Below are positions 18,929-28,713 of a stretch of DNA of 48,131 bases, in pieces. The stretch covers positions 1 through 48,131 of the forward strand of contig VGHA01000016.1 in assembly GCA_016868375.1 (NCBI GenBank), given 5' to 3'. Under the pieces are notes generated by a model, which made no database searches, was not told the DNA's origin, and saw only the letters and a program-made list of their open reading frames with translations. The DNA comes from Betaproteobacteria bacterium (GTDB lineage: Bacteria > Pseudomonadota > Gammaproteobacteria > Burkholderiales > Burkholderiaceae_E). The stretch's first letter is position 1. Each line of letters opens with the position of its first letter. The position numbers and the translations under genes are program-made.

Positions 18929-21034
18929 ATGAGCAGCACACAGGTTCAGCCGCTTCTTATTGAGCTCTTCACCGAAGAGTTGCCGCCGAAGGCTTTATCG
19001 AAAATCAGCGACGCTTTTGCGGATTCGATCGCACGCTCGCTCATCGGGCATGGCCTGGCTCCCGATACTGCCCACATTGAACGTTTTGCATCGCCGCGAC
19101 GGCTTGCTGTCCGAATCAGCGAGGTGCTGTCGCAGGCACCCGAGCGTTCAATCGAGGTAAAAGGCCCATCGGTCAAGGTGGGGCTTGATGCCGCCGGTGC
19201 GCCCACCCAGGCGCTCATCAAATGGGCTGAGCGGCAAGGCGCGAGCATCAACACGCTCACACGCGCAAGCGACGGCAAGCAGGAATGTTTTTTCTGGTAC
19301 AGCACGCTGCCAGGCGAATCGCTTGCAAACTGCATCACTGCGGTCATCGATACTGCGCTTGCGGCGCTTCCCATACCGAAGGTCATGCAGTACCAGCTTG
19401 CCGACGGGCTGACCAATGTCAGTTTTGTCCGCCCGGCGCATCGGCTGATCGTTCTACACGGCAGCGCGCTGCTGCCCGCCACCGTATTGGGTCTGCAATC
19501 CGGGCGCTTCACCGAGGGGCATCGATTCCTGTCGTCCGCCCCCTTCGAAGTCGTTGATGCGCTCGCCTACGAGTCCGCGCTTGAATCACAAGGCAAGGTC
19601 ATCGCCTCATTTGAGCGTCGACGCGCCCAGATCGCTGACACGCTGAGCGCCCGCGCGGCCACGCTCAACGCCTCATTGGGCGATCGGTCTCAGGTTGATC
19701 CCCTGTTGGATGAAGTCACTGCGCTGGTCGAGTGGCCTGTGGTTTACGTCGGCGAATTCGAGGAACAGTTTCTGCAGGTGCCGCAGGAATGTCTCATCCT
19801 CACCATGCGCACCAACCAGAAGTACTTTCCGCTCTTCAATGCGCAGGGTCGGTTGTTGTCGCGCTTTCTCATCGTCTCCAACATGGAGGTGGCCGATCCG
19901 TCGGCCATCATCGATGGCAATCAGCGCGTGGTACGGCCACGACTTGCCGATGCGCGATTCTTTTTCGAGCAGGACCTGAAGTCATCGCTCGCGGCGCGCG
20001 TTGCGCAACTGGGCTCGGTGGTTTATCACGCCAAGCTCGGCACTCAGGCCGAGCGCGTTGAGCGGGTGCGCGCCATCGCAGGCGCGCTCGCCACCATGAC
20101 CGGCGATGATGCCAGCCTGCTCGACCGGGCGGCCCTGCTCGCCAAAGCCGACCTGCTCACTGGCATGGTGGGCGAGTTTCCAGAGCTCCAGGGCGTGATG
20201 GGCCGCTACTACGCCAAACATGACGGCGAGCCCGAGGAAGTCGGCCAAGCGATTGTCGAGCACTACCAACCGCGGTTCGCCGGAGACGCGCTGCCCGCCA
20301 GTGCAACCGGCACGCTGCTTGCCATGGCGGACAAGCTTGAAACGCTGGCCGGCCTCTTTGGAATTGGTCAGCTGCCCACCGGCGATAAAGATCCTTTCGC
20401 GCTGCGGCGCCATGCGCTGGGTGTCATCCGCATCCTGCTCGAGAAACGCCTGCCGCTTTCACTGCCAGCGTTGATTCAGGCTGCGTTTGCGGCATTCGGC
20501 GAACGCATCAAACCGGCGCAGGCTGAGCTTGAAACATTCTTCTATGAGCGCTTGACCGGATATCTCCGTGAGCGCGGTTACAGCGCGCAGGAAACCGCAG
20601 CGGTCGTTGATCAGCGGCCTGCCGATCTCGCACGCGTCCCCGACCGGCTCGAAGCGGTTCGCGCGTTCTCACAGTTACCGCAGGCGCAGGCCCTGGCAGC
20701 GGCTAACAAGCGCATCGGAAACCTGCTTCGAAAATCCGCTGCTGAGGCAGCCAGCTCAGTTGATTCCGCCCGACTGACAGAACCTGCCGAGCAGGCGCTG
20801 GCTGAGGCGGTTGCGAAGCTCGAACCCGAGGTATCGGCGCGTCTGGTTGTCCATGACTACGGCGTTGCGCTTGCCATGTTGGCGGGTGCCCGCGATGCAG
20901 TCGACCGCTTCTTCAACGAAGTCATGGTCATGGTTGACGATCCCGGGCTGCGCGCAAACCGTCTTGCACTGCTGTCCAGGTTGCATGCGCTGATGAACGG
21001 CGTCGCTGACATATCAAGGTTGTCGGTTGGCTGA
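18929..21034 (+). CDS. glyS: Glycyl-tRNA synthetase beta subunit
   Basis: The beta subunit of heterotetrameric glycyl-tRNA synthetase (701 residues, usual length), involved in tRNA binding. It opens with LLIELFTEELPPKAL and has the family segments ECLILTMRTNQKYFPLF and VRPRLADARFFFEQDLK, an HD-like region, and a C-terminal anticodon-binding DALR domain (near VMVMVDDPGLRANRLALLS). In Burkholderia the heptose-bisphosphatase gene gmhB commonly follows; here the acyltransferase gene follows directly, with an 8-base overlap. Confidence 0.97.
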   Translation: MSSTQVQPLLIELFTEELPPKALSKISDAFADSIARSLIGHGLAPDTAHIERFASPRRLAVRISEVLSQAPERSIEVKGPSVKVGLDAAGAPTQALIKWAERQGASINTLTRASDGKQECFFWYSTLPGESLANCITAVIDTALAALPIPKVMQYQLADGLTNVSFVRPAHRLIVLHGSALLPATVLGLQSGRFTEGHRFLSSAPFEVVDALAYESALESQGKVIASFERRRAQIADTLSARAATLNASLGDRSQVDPLLDEVTALVEWPVVYVGEFEEQFLQVPQECLILTMRTNQKYFPLFNAQGRLLSRFLIVSNMEVADPSAIIDGNQRVVRPRLADARFFFEQDLKSSLAARVAQLGSVVYHAKLGTQAERVERVRAIAGALATMTGDDASLLDRAALLAKADLLTGMVGEFPELQGVMGRYYAKHDGEPEEVGQAIVEHYQPRFAGDALPASATGTLLAMADKLETLAGLFGIGQLPTGDKDPFALRRHALGVIRILLEKRLPLSLPALIQAAFAAFGERIKPAQAELETFFYERLTGYLRERGYSAQETAAVVDQRPADLARVPDRLEAVRAFSQLPQAQALAAANKRIGNLLRKSAAEAASSVDSARLTEPAEQALAEAVAKLEPEVSARLVVHDYGVALAMLAGARDAVDRFFNEVMVMVDDPGLRANRLALLSRLHALMNGVADISRLSVG

Positions 21035-21824
21035 GTCAGCGTCCCCGGGTGCCACAGGCGAGGCGCGCTTCGGCGCGTTGCGTGCCGTGATCTTCCTGGT
21101 ATTCCAGGTGGTCACCGTCATACCGATGGCCTTTGTCTGCCTGATGGTTGCACCGCTGCCCAGGCCTCTTCGATATCGCATCACGATCGCATGGCCTCGC
21201 TGGCAGGTGTTGGCTGCCCGGCTGATCCTTGGCATCCGCTGGGAGGTACGGGGTCAGCACTACTTACCAGACGGGCCGGCCGTTCTGCTCTCCAAGCATC
21301 AATCGGCTTGGGAGACGCTGTTTTACCCGTCCTACATGCCGCGTGAACTGTGTTTCGTTTTTAAACGCGAACTGCTGTGGTTACCTTTCTTTGGGTGGGG
21401 AATCGCACTTCTCGACATGATCCACATCAATCGGCGGCGCGGGGCGGATGCCTTCGAGCATGTTGCGACACAGGGCGCAGTTAAACTCTCGCAGGGTCGA
21501 TGGATCATCATGTTTCCAGAGGGCACCCGAACGCAGGTTGGATCGAAAGGCCGCTACAAAACAGGCGGCGCACGGCTTGCGGTTCGTACGGGTGCGCCGG
21601 TCGTACCGATCGCTGTCAATTCTGGTGAATACTGGCCGCGCAAGGCATTCATCAAGCGTGCCGGTACGATCACCGTCTCGATCGGCCCGCCCATTGCCTC
21701 GCAGGGCCTCACTGCCGAGGCGCTCAATCAGGCGGTCGAACACTGGATTGAATCCGAAATGCGTCGTCTGAGTCCCGAGCGGTATCCGATTATCATCAAC
21801 GAGTCCGACCCCCGAGCTTCCTGA
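21027..21824 (+). CDS. plsC: 1-acyl-sn-glycerol-3-phosphate acyltransferase (PlsC-like)
   Basis: A 265-residue membrane-associated acyltransferase that converts lysophosphatidic acid to phosphatidic acid. An N-terminal hydrophobic segment (residues 12-45) precedes the HX4D-type active-site motif, here SKHQSAWETL with Glu in place of Asp, a variant I believe is normal in this proteobacterial subfamily. The FPEGTR motif follows near residue 167, then the VVPIAVNSG segment. Translation is read from a TTG inside the end of glyS; no ATG is nearby, so coupling to glyS is likely. Confidence 0.9.
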   Translation: MAESASPGATGEARFGALRAVIFLVFQVVTVIPMAFVCLMVAPLPRPLRYRITIAWPRWQVLAARLILGIRWEVRGQHYLPDGPAVLLSKHQSAWETLFYPSYMPRELCFVFKRELLWLPFFGWGIALLDMIHINRRRGADAFEHVATQGAVKLSQGRWIIMFPEGTRTQVGSKGRYKTGGARLAVRTGAPVVPIAVNSGEYWPRKAFIKRAGTITVSIGPPIASQGLTAEALNQAVEHWIESEMRRLSPERYPIIINESDPRAS

Positions 21825-21826
21825 AC

Positions 21827-22663
21827 GTGTTCCGGCTCTTTCGACGCAAAGCCCGCGAGGCACCCCCGCCTTCAAGCGGCCAGATGGCGCTGCAATTCGA
21901 GGCGCGCCCCGATACCACCCTGCGCCCAGCGCATCCGACGGCTCCCATCAAGGACCAGCGGGTTGCCATGCTCAGGCATCAGCCGGTTCGCTGGGAGCTG
22001 GTCCGAAGCGCGCGCCGCACGATCGGCTTTCAGATTGATGCGCGCGGCCTGCGCGTCAGCGCGCCTCGCTGGGTGCCAATCTGGGAGATCGAAAAAGCGC
22101 TCGACGAAAAAGCTGACTGGATTCTGCGAAAGCTTTTGGAGTGGCAGCAGCATGAGCGTCGGCGCGAGGATCTGCAGCCGCGCTGGGAGCATGGTGCGCT
22201 CATCCGCCTGCTTGGCGAGACGCTCACGCTCACGCTGGACCCTGCCAGCCGCGGCGCTCAACGCGATGGCGACCTGCTTCGCATCGGTCTGCCGCTGGAT
22301 GCGCCCCCGGATGACATCTGCGACGCCGCCCAACGATGGTTGAAGGAACAGGCGCGAGCCGTGTTCGCCGAGCGAATCCCGATTTATTCGCAGCGATTAG
22401 GGCGCGCCCCCACCCGCTGGGCGTTGTCATCGGCACGCACGCGCTGGGGAAGCTGCAACCCCGACGGTTCGATTCGGCTCAACTGGCGGCTTATCCATTT
22501 CCCGCTCGAGGTCGTCGACTACGTTATTGCTCACGAAATGGCGCATCTGCTCGAGCTGAATCACGGCCCGAAATTCTGGTTTGCGGTCGAGGCGCTGTTT
22601 CCAGACTATGAACGCGTTCGCGGCATGCTCAGGCATCATTACGACGACGCGCCTGAAAGCTGA
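21827..22663 (+). CDS. YgjP/SprT-like zinc metallopeptidase (DUF45)
   Basis: A 278-residue soluble protein with the zincin motif [19 protein letters not shown]: the two histidines and glutamate of HExxH plus a downstream histidine as third ligand. The segments [23 protein letters not shown] and VVDYVIAHE are the YgjP (DUF45/M48-like) signature. Natural substrates of the family are unknown. The gene begins with a GTG 2 bases after plsC and is probably in the same transcript. The first 60 residues are basic and low in complexity, with no signal peptide. Confidence 0.87.
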   Translation: MFRLFRRKAREAPPPSSGQMALQFEARPDTTLRPAHPTAPIKDQRVAMLRHQPVRWELVRSARRTIGFQIDARGLRVSAPRWVPIWEIEKALDEKADWILRKLLEWQQHERRREDLQPRWEHGALIRLLGETLTLTLDPASRGAQRDGDLLRIGLPLDAPPDDICDAAQRWLKEQARAVFAERIPIYSQRLGRAPTRWALSSARTRWGSCNPDGSIRLNWRLIHFPLEVVDYVIAHEMAHLLELNHGPKFWFAVEALFPDYERVRGMLRHHYDDAPES

Positions 22664-22698
22664 TTCAGGCACCATCAAGACAATCAGGAATCCATATC

Positions 22699-23082
22699 AT
22701 GCGTATCCTGCACACGATGATCCGGGTCGGTAATCTGCAGCGCTCCATCGACTTCTACACCAAGGTCATGGGCATGAAGCTGATGCGCACCTCGGATCGC
22801 CCAGAGCAGAAGTATTCACTCGCGTTCGTGGGCTACGGCGACGAAACCACCCAGCCGGTTCTGGAACTCACCTACAACTACGGCGTTGATCAGTACGACC
22901 TGGGCGCAGGTTTTGGGCATATTGCCATTGCGGTCGACAACGCCGCCGCAGCCTGCGACAGAATCCGCGCGTCAGGCGGAACCGTCACGCGCGAAGCCGG
23001 CCCGGTGAAGGGCGGCACATCGGTGATTGCCTTTGTGCAAGACCCGGATGGCTACAAGATCGAACTGATCGAACGTAGCTGA
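22699..23082 (+). CDS. gloA: Lactoylglutathione lyase (glyoxalase I)
   Basis: Glyoxalase I converts the hemithioacetal of methylglyoxal and glutathione to S-lactoylglutathione in the cytoplasm. The 127-residue protein is the short bacterial (nickel-type) form. Metal ligands can be read as the His in RILHTMIRV, the Glu in VLELTYNYG, the His in FGHIAIAV and the Glu in YKIELIE. The N-terminal segment [20 protein letters not shown] is typical. The last 31 bases overlap the end of the convergent rsmA gene. Confidence 0.96.
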   Translation: MRILHTMIRVGNLQRSIDFYTKVMGMKLMRTSDRPEQKYSLAFVGYGDETTQPVLELTYNYGVDQYDLGAGFGHIAIAVDNAAAACDRIRASGGTVTREAGPVKGGTSVIAFVQDPDGYKIELIERS

Positions 23083-23894
23083 CGCGCAAGATCGCAGTAG
23101 GTTTCCACGCTGATTTCTTCTGCCCGGCTGTCGCCGGCCAGAGCGCCCGGTTCAATTCCGCGGTCGCGCAGCCAGGGTAACAGCGTCGAGCGAATCATTT
23201 TCCGACGCTGGGCGAAGGCAGGTGTTACCACCGCCTGCAGCGAGCCGAGGTCGTCAATCAGCGGACGCTCTCGAACGGTCATTCGCAGCACGGCGGAATC
23301 CACGCGCGGCGGTGGATCAAACGACTCAGGCGGCACGTCGAATAAAAGTTCCACGTGATAGAACGCCTGCAGAATCACGCTCAGCCTGCCATAGCTTTTT
23401 CCGCCTGGTGATGCAACGATTCGGTCGACCACTTCTTTCTGAAGCAGAAAATGCTGATCGCGAATTCGCGCACGCGAGGCCACCAGCGCAATTAGAAGCG
23501 GGCTCGAAATGTTATAGGGCAGATTGCCAACCACACGTAGTTGCCGAACACCCAGGGCGTCAGCCGCCAGCAGCGGGTCGAATCGAAGCGCATCGGCCTC
23601 AAACAAAACCAGACGCTCATCGGAAAAGCGGCGGCGTAACCGCTCGCACAGGTCGCGATCAATTTCGACTGCGGCCAGCCGCGAAGCGACGTGCAGCAGT
23701 TCAGTCGTGAGCGCGCCCAGGCCAGGCCCAATTTCCAGCAAACCGTCATCGGGCTTTGGCGCGATCGCATTAACGATTGCTGCCAGCACGGAGCGGTCGC
23801 TGAGAAAATGCTGACCAAAGCGTTTGCGGGCGACATGGCCCGCCACCGGTCTGGTTGCAGCGGGCCGAAAGCCGCCTCGCCGATCAGCGCTCAT
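23052..23894 (-). CDS. rsmA: 16S rRNA (adenine-1518/1519-N6)-dimethyltransferase
   Basis: RsmA (KsgA) dimethylates two adjacent adenosines in helix 45 of 16S rRNA late in 30S assembly. The 280-residue protein shows the [10 protein letters not shown] start, the SAM-binding segment [12 protein letters not shown], the acidic VEIDRDL and the catalytic [11 protein letters not shown] motif. The frame is open much further upstream, but those codons are antisense-like to surA; the ATG at 23894 overlaps the end of surA by 11 bases. A pyridoxal-phosphate gene (pdxA) often found between surA and rsmA is absent here. Confidence 0.96.
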   Translation of the reverse strand: MSADRRGGFRPAATRPVAGHVARKRFGQHFLSDRSVLAAIVNAIAPKPDDGLLEIGPGLGALTTELLHVASRLAAVEIDRDLCERLRRRFSDERLVLFEADALRFDPLLAADALGVRQLRVVGNLPYNISSPLLIALVASRARIRDQHFLLQKEVVDRIVASPGGKSYGRLSVILQAFYHVELLFDVPPESFDPPPRVDSAVLRMTVRERPLIDDLGSLQAVVTPAFAQRRKMIRSTLLPWLRDRGIEPGALAGDSRAEEISVETYCDLARQLRSISSIL

Positions 23895-25224
23895 CGAGCC
23901 GGTATTCGACGTAGGTACTGTCGCGAAGCTGGCGCAACCAGTTTTGCCAGGCCTCATCGCTGCGCTGCTCACGCAACGCCTGCCTGACCACCGCCCGCGC
24001 GCGCTCGGCCGAAGCGGCCTGTTGTCGGCGCTCGAGCACCTGAATGAGGTGGAACCCAAAAGGCGTGCGGATGGGCTCACTGAGTTGTCCCGGCGCCAGC
24101 GCGTTCATTGCGCGCTCAAAGTCGGGCACGGTGTCTCCCGGAAGAATCCAGCCCAGATCGCCCCCCCGCCCGGCTGTGCCATCAGCCGAGTTCTGGCGTG
24201 CCATATCGGCAAACTCTGCACCCCGGTCAATGAGCGAGCGGATGTTGCTGATTCGACGCTGCGCTTCGGACTCGCTCTGGTTGTCGCTGACTCGAACCAG
24301 GATATGACGGACTCGCGTCTGATTGACAGGCGTATCGGCAGAGGCCGCGTCAGCCGCCGCGCGTTTGGCGACCAGTTTCAGCACATGAAAGCCATTGGGG
24401 CTTCGCACAATCGTGGCGCCGCCGGGCTTGAGCGTTCGAACCGCCTCCACAAAAATCTGCGGCAATCGATCGGCCGAGCGCCAGCCCAGTGAGCCGCCGC
24501 TCATTGCGTCAGGCGCATCAGAGTAGGACGCCGCCAGCGCGGCAAAATCGCTGCCTGCACGCGAAACCGAGGCAAGCACCTCTTCAGCGCGTGTGCGTCG
24601 CCGCTGGATCTCATCGCTCGAAGCGCCCTCGACCACCCGCACCAGGATCTGGGCAAGCTCGAACTCCGCGTTGTCGTTGGCGAGGCGCTCGCGCTCGGCA
24701 ATGAACGCATCAACATCGGCTTCGGTGATTTGAATACGGCTTTCAACCTCGCGTTCGCGAAGCCGCGACTGCGTCATTTCCTGCCTGATGTCGCGACGCA
24801 GACGCTCCCAGCTCAAGCCGTCACGCTCGACCCGCGAGCGGAACTCGGGGACGCTGAAGCCGCGGTCGTTCGCAATACCCGCCACCGCGCGATCGAGCTG
24901 GGCATCGTCGACGCGAATGCCATAGTCGCGCGCCATCTGGAGTTGCGCGCGATCCAGAATCATTCTTTCCAGCACCTGCGACTCGAGCAGATCAGGGGGA
25001 GGAATCTCAATGTTTCGGCTTTCAAGCTGCCGACGCACCAGATTTACCTGGTTGGAGAGTTCCTGACGCGTGATCACTTCAGCGTTGACGATTGCAACGA
25101 CCGCATCAAGCGGCTTCTGTGCGTGTCTCTGGGCCGACTGGCCCACCGCGGGGTTACCGAGCAGCGCGAGAGTCAGCGCAAGAATTCCTGTCAGCGGACG
25201 GTTCAGCATGGCTCTATCCATCAT
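23884..25224 (-). CDS. surA: Periplasmic chaperone and peptidyl-prolyl isomerase SurA
   Basis: SurA escorts unfolded outer-membrane proteins, LptD included, through the periplasm to the BAM complex. The 446-residue precursor has a signal peptide ending near AVGQSAQ, a helical chaperone region (residues 35-180) and two parvulin domains. The first lies near FAALAASYSDAPDAMSGG; the second near RHILVRV through GRGGDLGWILPGD. The first ATG overlaps the lptD stop by 4 bases (ATGA), arguing for it over the ATG at 25209. The pairing with lptD is conserved and functional. Confidence 0.95.
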   Translation of the reverse strand: MMDRAMLNRPLTGILALTLALLGNPAVGQSAQRHAQKPLDAVVAIVNAEVITRQELSNQVNLVRRQLESRNIEIPPPDLLESQVLERMILDRAQLQMARDYGIRVDDAQLDRAVAGIANDRGFSVPEFRSRVERDGLSWERLRRDIRQEMTQSRLREREVESRIQITEADVDAFIAERERLANDNAEFELAQILVRVVEGASSDEIQRRRTRAEEVLASVSRAGSDFAALAASYSDAPDAMSGGSLGWRSADRLPQIFVEAVRTLKPGGATIVRSPNGFHVLKLVAKRAAADAASADTPVNQTRVRHILVRVSDNQSESEAQRRISNIRSLIDRGAEFADMARQNSADGTAGRGGDLGWILPGDTVPDFERAMNALAPGQLSEPIRTPFGFHLIQVLERRQQAASAERARAVVRQALREQRSDEAWQNWLRQLRDSTYVEYRLDER

Positions 25225-27503
25225 TCATAGCCGAAATAACGCGAGCCCGGATCAAGAGTGCCCTGAGGCAGGCGGTATCCGGGAATGTTCCGCTGCAGCA
25301 CCTGGAACGGATTCTGCCCGATCGTGCCAACGCCATTCAACTCGAGCTGCAGGAAGAATGCGGTCGTGCGTGCGTTGGCGGCTGTTCGAAACTGCTGGGT
25401 CAGTACGCGGAGCGCCCAGCATGAAGCCGTGTATTCAAACCCCGCCAAGGACTCGACAAACCCGCGGCTATTCTGCACCTGGCTAACCGGGTCGAAGCCC
25501 TCAGCCAGGAACGAGTAATTGAGCCGTACCAGCGAATTCCAGCCGTTCATGATGGGCCAGCGCGTCGACACATCGACCTGCCCCAATTGTTCACGCCGAT
25601 AGCGCAACCCCGCATTCAGGATACGGCCGTCGGGAGGCAGGTAGCGTCCGACAACGCTAAAACGGGGCATCACGGTGGTGGCCATGCTGTATTGCAAGCC
25701 GGTATCGAGCGTCCAGTGCGAGCCCAGGGGCCCAGCCGCTGCAAACAGCAGATCAGATCGTCGATCGGTCCGTGGCGCGACACCTGGAATGGCAACCTGC
25801 TGATCAGAAAAATAGCTTCGAAAGCCGGTTGCGAATCGAATGCCTTCAACACCCGTGGCGGGATCGATCAACCGAGAAATCGCCGCTGCGGTCATCTGAT
25901 TGACATCAGCAATCCGGTCGTTACCGATAAACGTATTTTCGGAGAAGAGCTGTGCAAAGTTGAAGTCAGCCGGCGCGGTATCAAACACCGGGAAAGCGTT
26001 TTGCTCTCGAAACGGCGTCCGAACATAAAACAGTCGCGGCTCAAGCGTTTGAGTCAGGTCGCGTCCGGCGAACGATACCGGGCGCTCGAACAGCAGCCCG
26101 GAATCAAGCGACACGGTCGGCACTGATCGATCCAGACCGTAATCGCGCCCGTCTGGCGTATTGATCTGGTAGCTGGTGGCATGTACGCCTGCCTTGGGTA
26201 CGACAAACCAACCGGGGCGGCGGATCGGCCAGGCCACTGAGGGGTTGGCCACGGCGCGGGTGCCCGAAGGTCGAATCCCGTCGGGCGCCCTGAACTGCGT
26301 CACGCCGAAAAGACCGGTCATATCAAAGCCACCGCGATCCCGTGCCAGCCATCTCGCCGTCACCTGCGGCTCGCGTTCATAGGGGCCAGGACGCGCGTCC
26401 AGAATCGACTGAAAGCGCTGCACCGATACGCTCAGCGACCAGTCCTCGCCCAGTCCGCGCGAGACGCTGACGACCCGCGGCAGGATCCGGTCGGCACTGG
26501 TGACGATCGAGCGTGAATAGTCAACGAAGTAGCGATCATCGGACACGCCGCGCATGTCCCATCCCCCGCCCCAGCCAGCGATATTGCTGAAGCTGTGCCG
26601 GGTATGCCAGAAGTGGCGTGACATGCCGGACTCCAGGTCATAGGGATTCGCCTCAAAGCGCGTGTCACCCGAAAAACCCGGACGAAGGTAGCGGATTTCC
26701 CCGCCCAACTGCGCGCCTCGCCGTGTACTGACCCGCGGATACAGGGTGGCGTCGGTGTCGTGGGCAATGTTCCAGTAAAACGGCACCATCAGGTCCACGC
26801 CGCTGCGCGAGGTCACGCCAAAGGACGGCGTTAAAAACCCGGACTTGCGTTCGTTTCCGAGCGAAAACGTAAGGTAAGGCGATGCGAGCAGCGGCGTGCC
26901 TTTGAACGTGAGCAACGCGTTTCGGCCGACACCCTGATCGGCATCCTGATCGATGAATAGCGCTCGGGTCGAGATCTGCCAGTCGGGGGTTTCAGGCCCG
27001 CAGGTGGTGAATGTGCTCCGCGCCGCAAGCACCCGCCCCGGTCCCAGGAAATCGATTCGCTCCGCATGACCGCGACCACCGCCCTGAAGCGCCAGATAGT
27101 AGTCCGGGCTGGTGAAGGTGCCCTCATTGGCATCAATGCGCAGCCGCAGGGCTGGGCCCGTAAATACATTGCCTTCGCGCGTGACGCGCACATTGCCGGT
27201 CGCGACCAGTTCGTCTGTGGATGGGGTGTAGGTGATTCGGTCACCGCGAATCACGCTGCCGGCACGACGCACCTCGGCATCGCCGATCAGCGTGGTTTGC
27301 TCCTCGGTGTGCCCCTCAACCATCCAGGCTCGACCGAACGCCGGGAGCGCTGTGGCGGACAGACGGCCCTCACCCAACTGGCCATCAAGCTTCAGAACAA
27401 ATCCGGATGACATCGGCTGCGCGTCGACACCGGTCACCGAAGCAAACGCGGACAGCGATGCCATCAGTCCGGAAAGCAGGCGCAACGGGCGGCGAAACAT
27501 CAA
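25221..27503 (-). CDS. lptD: LPS-assembly protein LptD
   Basis: LptD is the outer-membrane beta-barrel that, with LptE, inserts lipopolysaccharide into the outer leaflet. The 760-residue precursor has a signal peptide, an N-terminal OstA/LptA-like beta-jellyroll (residues 60-165, including VRRAGSVIRGDRITYTPSTD), and a large C-terminal barrel made of alternating beta segments. Cysteines occur in TFTTCGPE and near the C-terminus in YTASCWALRV, fitting the disulfide needed for maturation, although the E. coli protein has four cysteines. The gene is divergent from amgK. Confidence 0.94.
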   Translation of the reverse strand: MMFRRPLRLLSGLMASLSAFASVTGVDAQPMSSGFVLKLDGQLGEGRLSATALPAFGRAWMVEGHTEEQTTLIGDAEVRRAGSVIRGDRITYTPSTDELVATGNVRVTREGNVFTGPALRLRIDANEGTFTSPDYYLALQGGGRGHAERIDFLGPGRVLAARSTFTTCGPETPDWQISTRALFIDQDADQGVGRNALLTFKGTPLLASPYLTFSLGNERKSGFLTPSFGVTSRSGVDLMVPFYWNIAHDTDATLYPRVSTRRGAQLGGEIRYLRPGFSGDTRFEANPYDLESGMSRHFWHTRHSFSNIAGWGGGWDMRGVSDDRYFVDYSRSIVTSADRILPRVVSVSRGLGEDWSLSVSVQRFQSILDARPGPYEREPQVTARWLARDRGGFDMTGLFGVTQFRAPDGIRPSGTRAVANPSVAWPIRRPGWFVVPKAGVHATSYQINTPDGRDYGLDRSVPTVSLDSGLLFERPVSFAGRDLTQTLEPRLFYVRTPFREQNAFPVFDTAPADFNFAQLFSENTFIGNDRIADVNQMTAAAISRLIDPATGVEGIRFATGFRSYFSDQQVAIPGVAPRTDRRSDLLFAAAGPLGSHWTLDTGLQYSMATTVMPRFSVVGRYLPPDGRILNAGLRYRREQLGQVDVSTRWPIMNGWNSLVRLNYSFLAEGFDPVSQVQNSRGFVESLAGFEYTASCWALRVLTQQFRTAANARTTAFFLQLELNGVGTIGQNPFQVLQRNIPGYRLPQGTLDPGSRYFGYE

Positions 27504-27606
27504 AGGCGGGCCGGGTCGGGAGGGTTACACGCTGGGCGTCGAGCGGACCACACAGGCCCGGCGCCGAAGCGGCAGGCCTGCAGCAGACGGCTGGAGGCGA
27601 TCGTCT

Positions 27607-27612
27607 ATTATA
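27607..27612 (-). promoter_or_regulatory. Probable -10 element of lptD (overlapping a weaker one for amgK)
   Basis: On the minus strand these bases read TATAAT, the perfect sigma-70 -10 hexamer, about 104 bases before the lptD start. On the plus strand the same stretch offers TATTAT (27606-27611), 37 bases before the amgK start. No good -35 box is visible for either, so the direction is a guess from consensus strength. Confidence 0.45.
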
Positions 27613-27648
27613 GGGATCGAACCCCGACTTCGTTGCACAGTGTGTGCC

Positions 27649-28686
27649 ATGCCCGCCTCCCCCTCAGATCCAAGACTTGATTTGCTGCATGACTGGCTCG
27701 CGGCGCGCGCTGCCCGCTTCGGTCTGCAACTCGACAGCCTGCGGCCCGCCTCCGATGACGCCAGCTTCCGGCGCTATTTTCGAATCGACGCAGGGGCTGC
27801 GTCCGGTGGCAGTCTGATCGTGATGGATGCGCCGCCCGATCGTGAAAACTGCGCACCCTTCGTGCATGCCGCCAACGTGTTCCGCGACGCCGGGCTGAGT
27901 GTTCCCGAGGTGTTCGATGCCGATCTCGCGGCCGGGGTGCTGCTTCTCGAGGATCTGGGTAACGACACCACCCTGTCCGGGCTCAACGCCGATTCGGCCG
28001 ACAGCCACTACCGCGACGCGGGTAGCGCGCTCATCAGACTGCAGCAGGCGAGTCGCCCCGGCGTGTTTCCCGACTACGACCGGGCGCTGCTGGAGCGCGA
28101 GCTTCTTCTATATCCAGACTGGTATGTGGCGCGTCACAAGCGCATCGACCTGACCGACTCGATGAAGGCTACCCTCGCGAAGTCATTCGACCTGCTGATC
28201 AAGGCCGCGCTGTCGCAACCGCAGGTCTATGTGCATCGGGACTGGCATAGCCGTAACCTGATGCAGCTTGAGCCTCAGCGCAATCCCGGCGTCCTTGATT
28301 TTCAGGATGCGGTCTATGGGCCCATCACCTACGATCTGGTGTCACTGCTGCGCGATGCCTACATCACCTGGCCCGAAGAACGACAGCTCGACTGGGCGAT
28401 CCGCTACTGGGAGGGCGCCCGCAAGGCATCGCTGCCAGTCGCCGATGACTTCGGCGAGTTTTATCGCGATTTCGAGTGGATGGGCCTGCAGCGGCAGCTG
28501 AAGGTGCTGGGTATCTTTGCGCGCCTGCACCTGCGCGACGGAAAGTCGCGATATCTCGCAGACATGCCGCTGGTGCTGTCCTATGCGCTCACGGCCGCGA
28601 GACGGTATCAGGCGCTCTCGGGGCTGGTGGGCGTGCTGGAGGCGGTTGAGCAGATCAATCCGGCTGAACCTGCCTACACCTTCTGA
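27649..28686 (+). CDS. amgK: N-acetylmuramate/N-acetylglucosamine anomeric kinase
   Basis: AmgK phosphorylates C1 of N-acetylmuramic acid (and GlcNAc) in the cell-wall recycling route that bypasses de novo UDP-MurNAc synthesis. The 345-residue protein is of the aminoglycoside-phosphotransferase fold: the catalytic loop YVHRDWHSRNLM has Asp198, and the metal-binding segment is VLDFQDAVYGP. Identification as AmgK rests on the neighbouring murU gene and on the divergent lptD-surA, the same arrangement as in Pseudomonas. The frame is open far upstream but into lptD antisense, so I use the ATG at 27649. Confidence 0.9.
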   Translation: MPASPSDPRLDLLHDWLAARAARFGLQLDSLRPASDDASFRRYFRIDAGAASGGSLIVMDAPPDRENCAPFVHAANVFRDAGLSVPEVFDADLAAGVLLLEDLGNDTTLSGLNADSADSHYRDAGSALIRLQQASRPGVFPDYDRALLERELLLYPDWYVARHKRIDLTDSMKATLAKSFDLLIKAALSQPQVYVHRDWHSRNLMQLEPQRNPGVLDFQDAVYGPITYDLVSLLRDAYITWPEERQLDWAIRYWEGARKASLPVADDFGEFYRDFEWMGLQRQLKVLGIFARLHLRDGKSRYLADMPLVLSYALTAARRYQALSGLVGVLEAVEQINPAEPAYTF

Positions 28687-28713
28687 TCGGCTGGCGCTGA
28701 GCAACCCCCTTCC

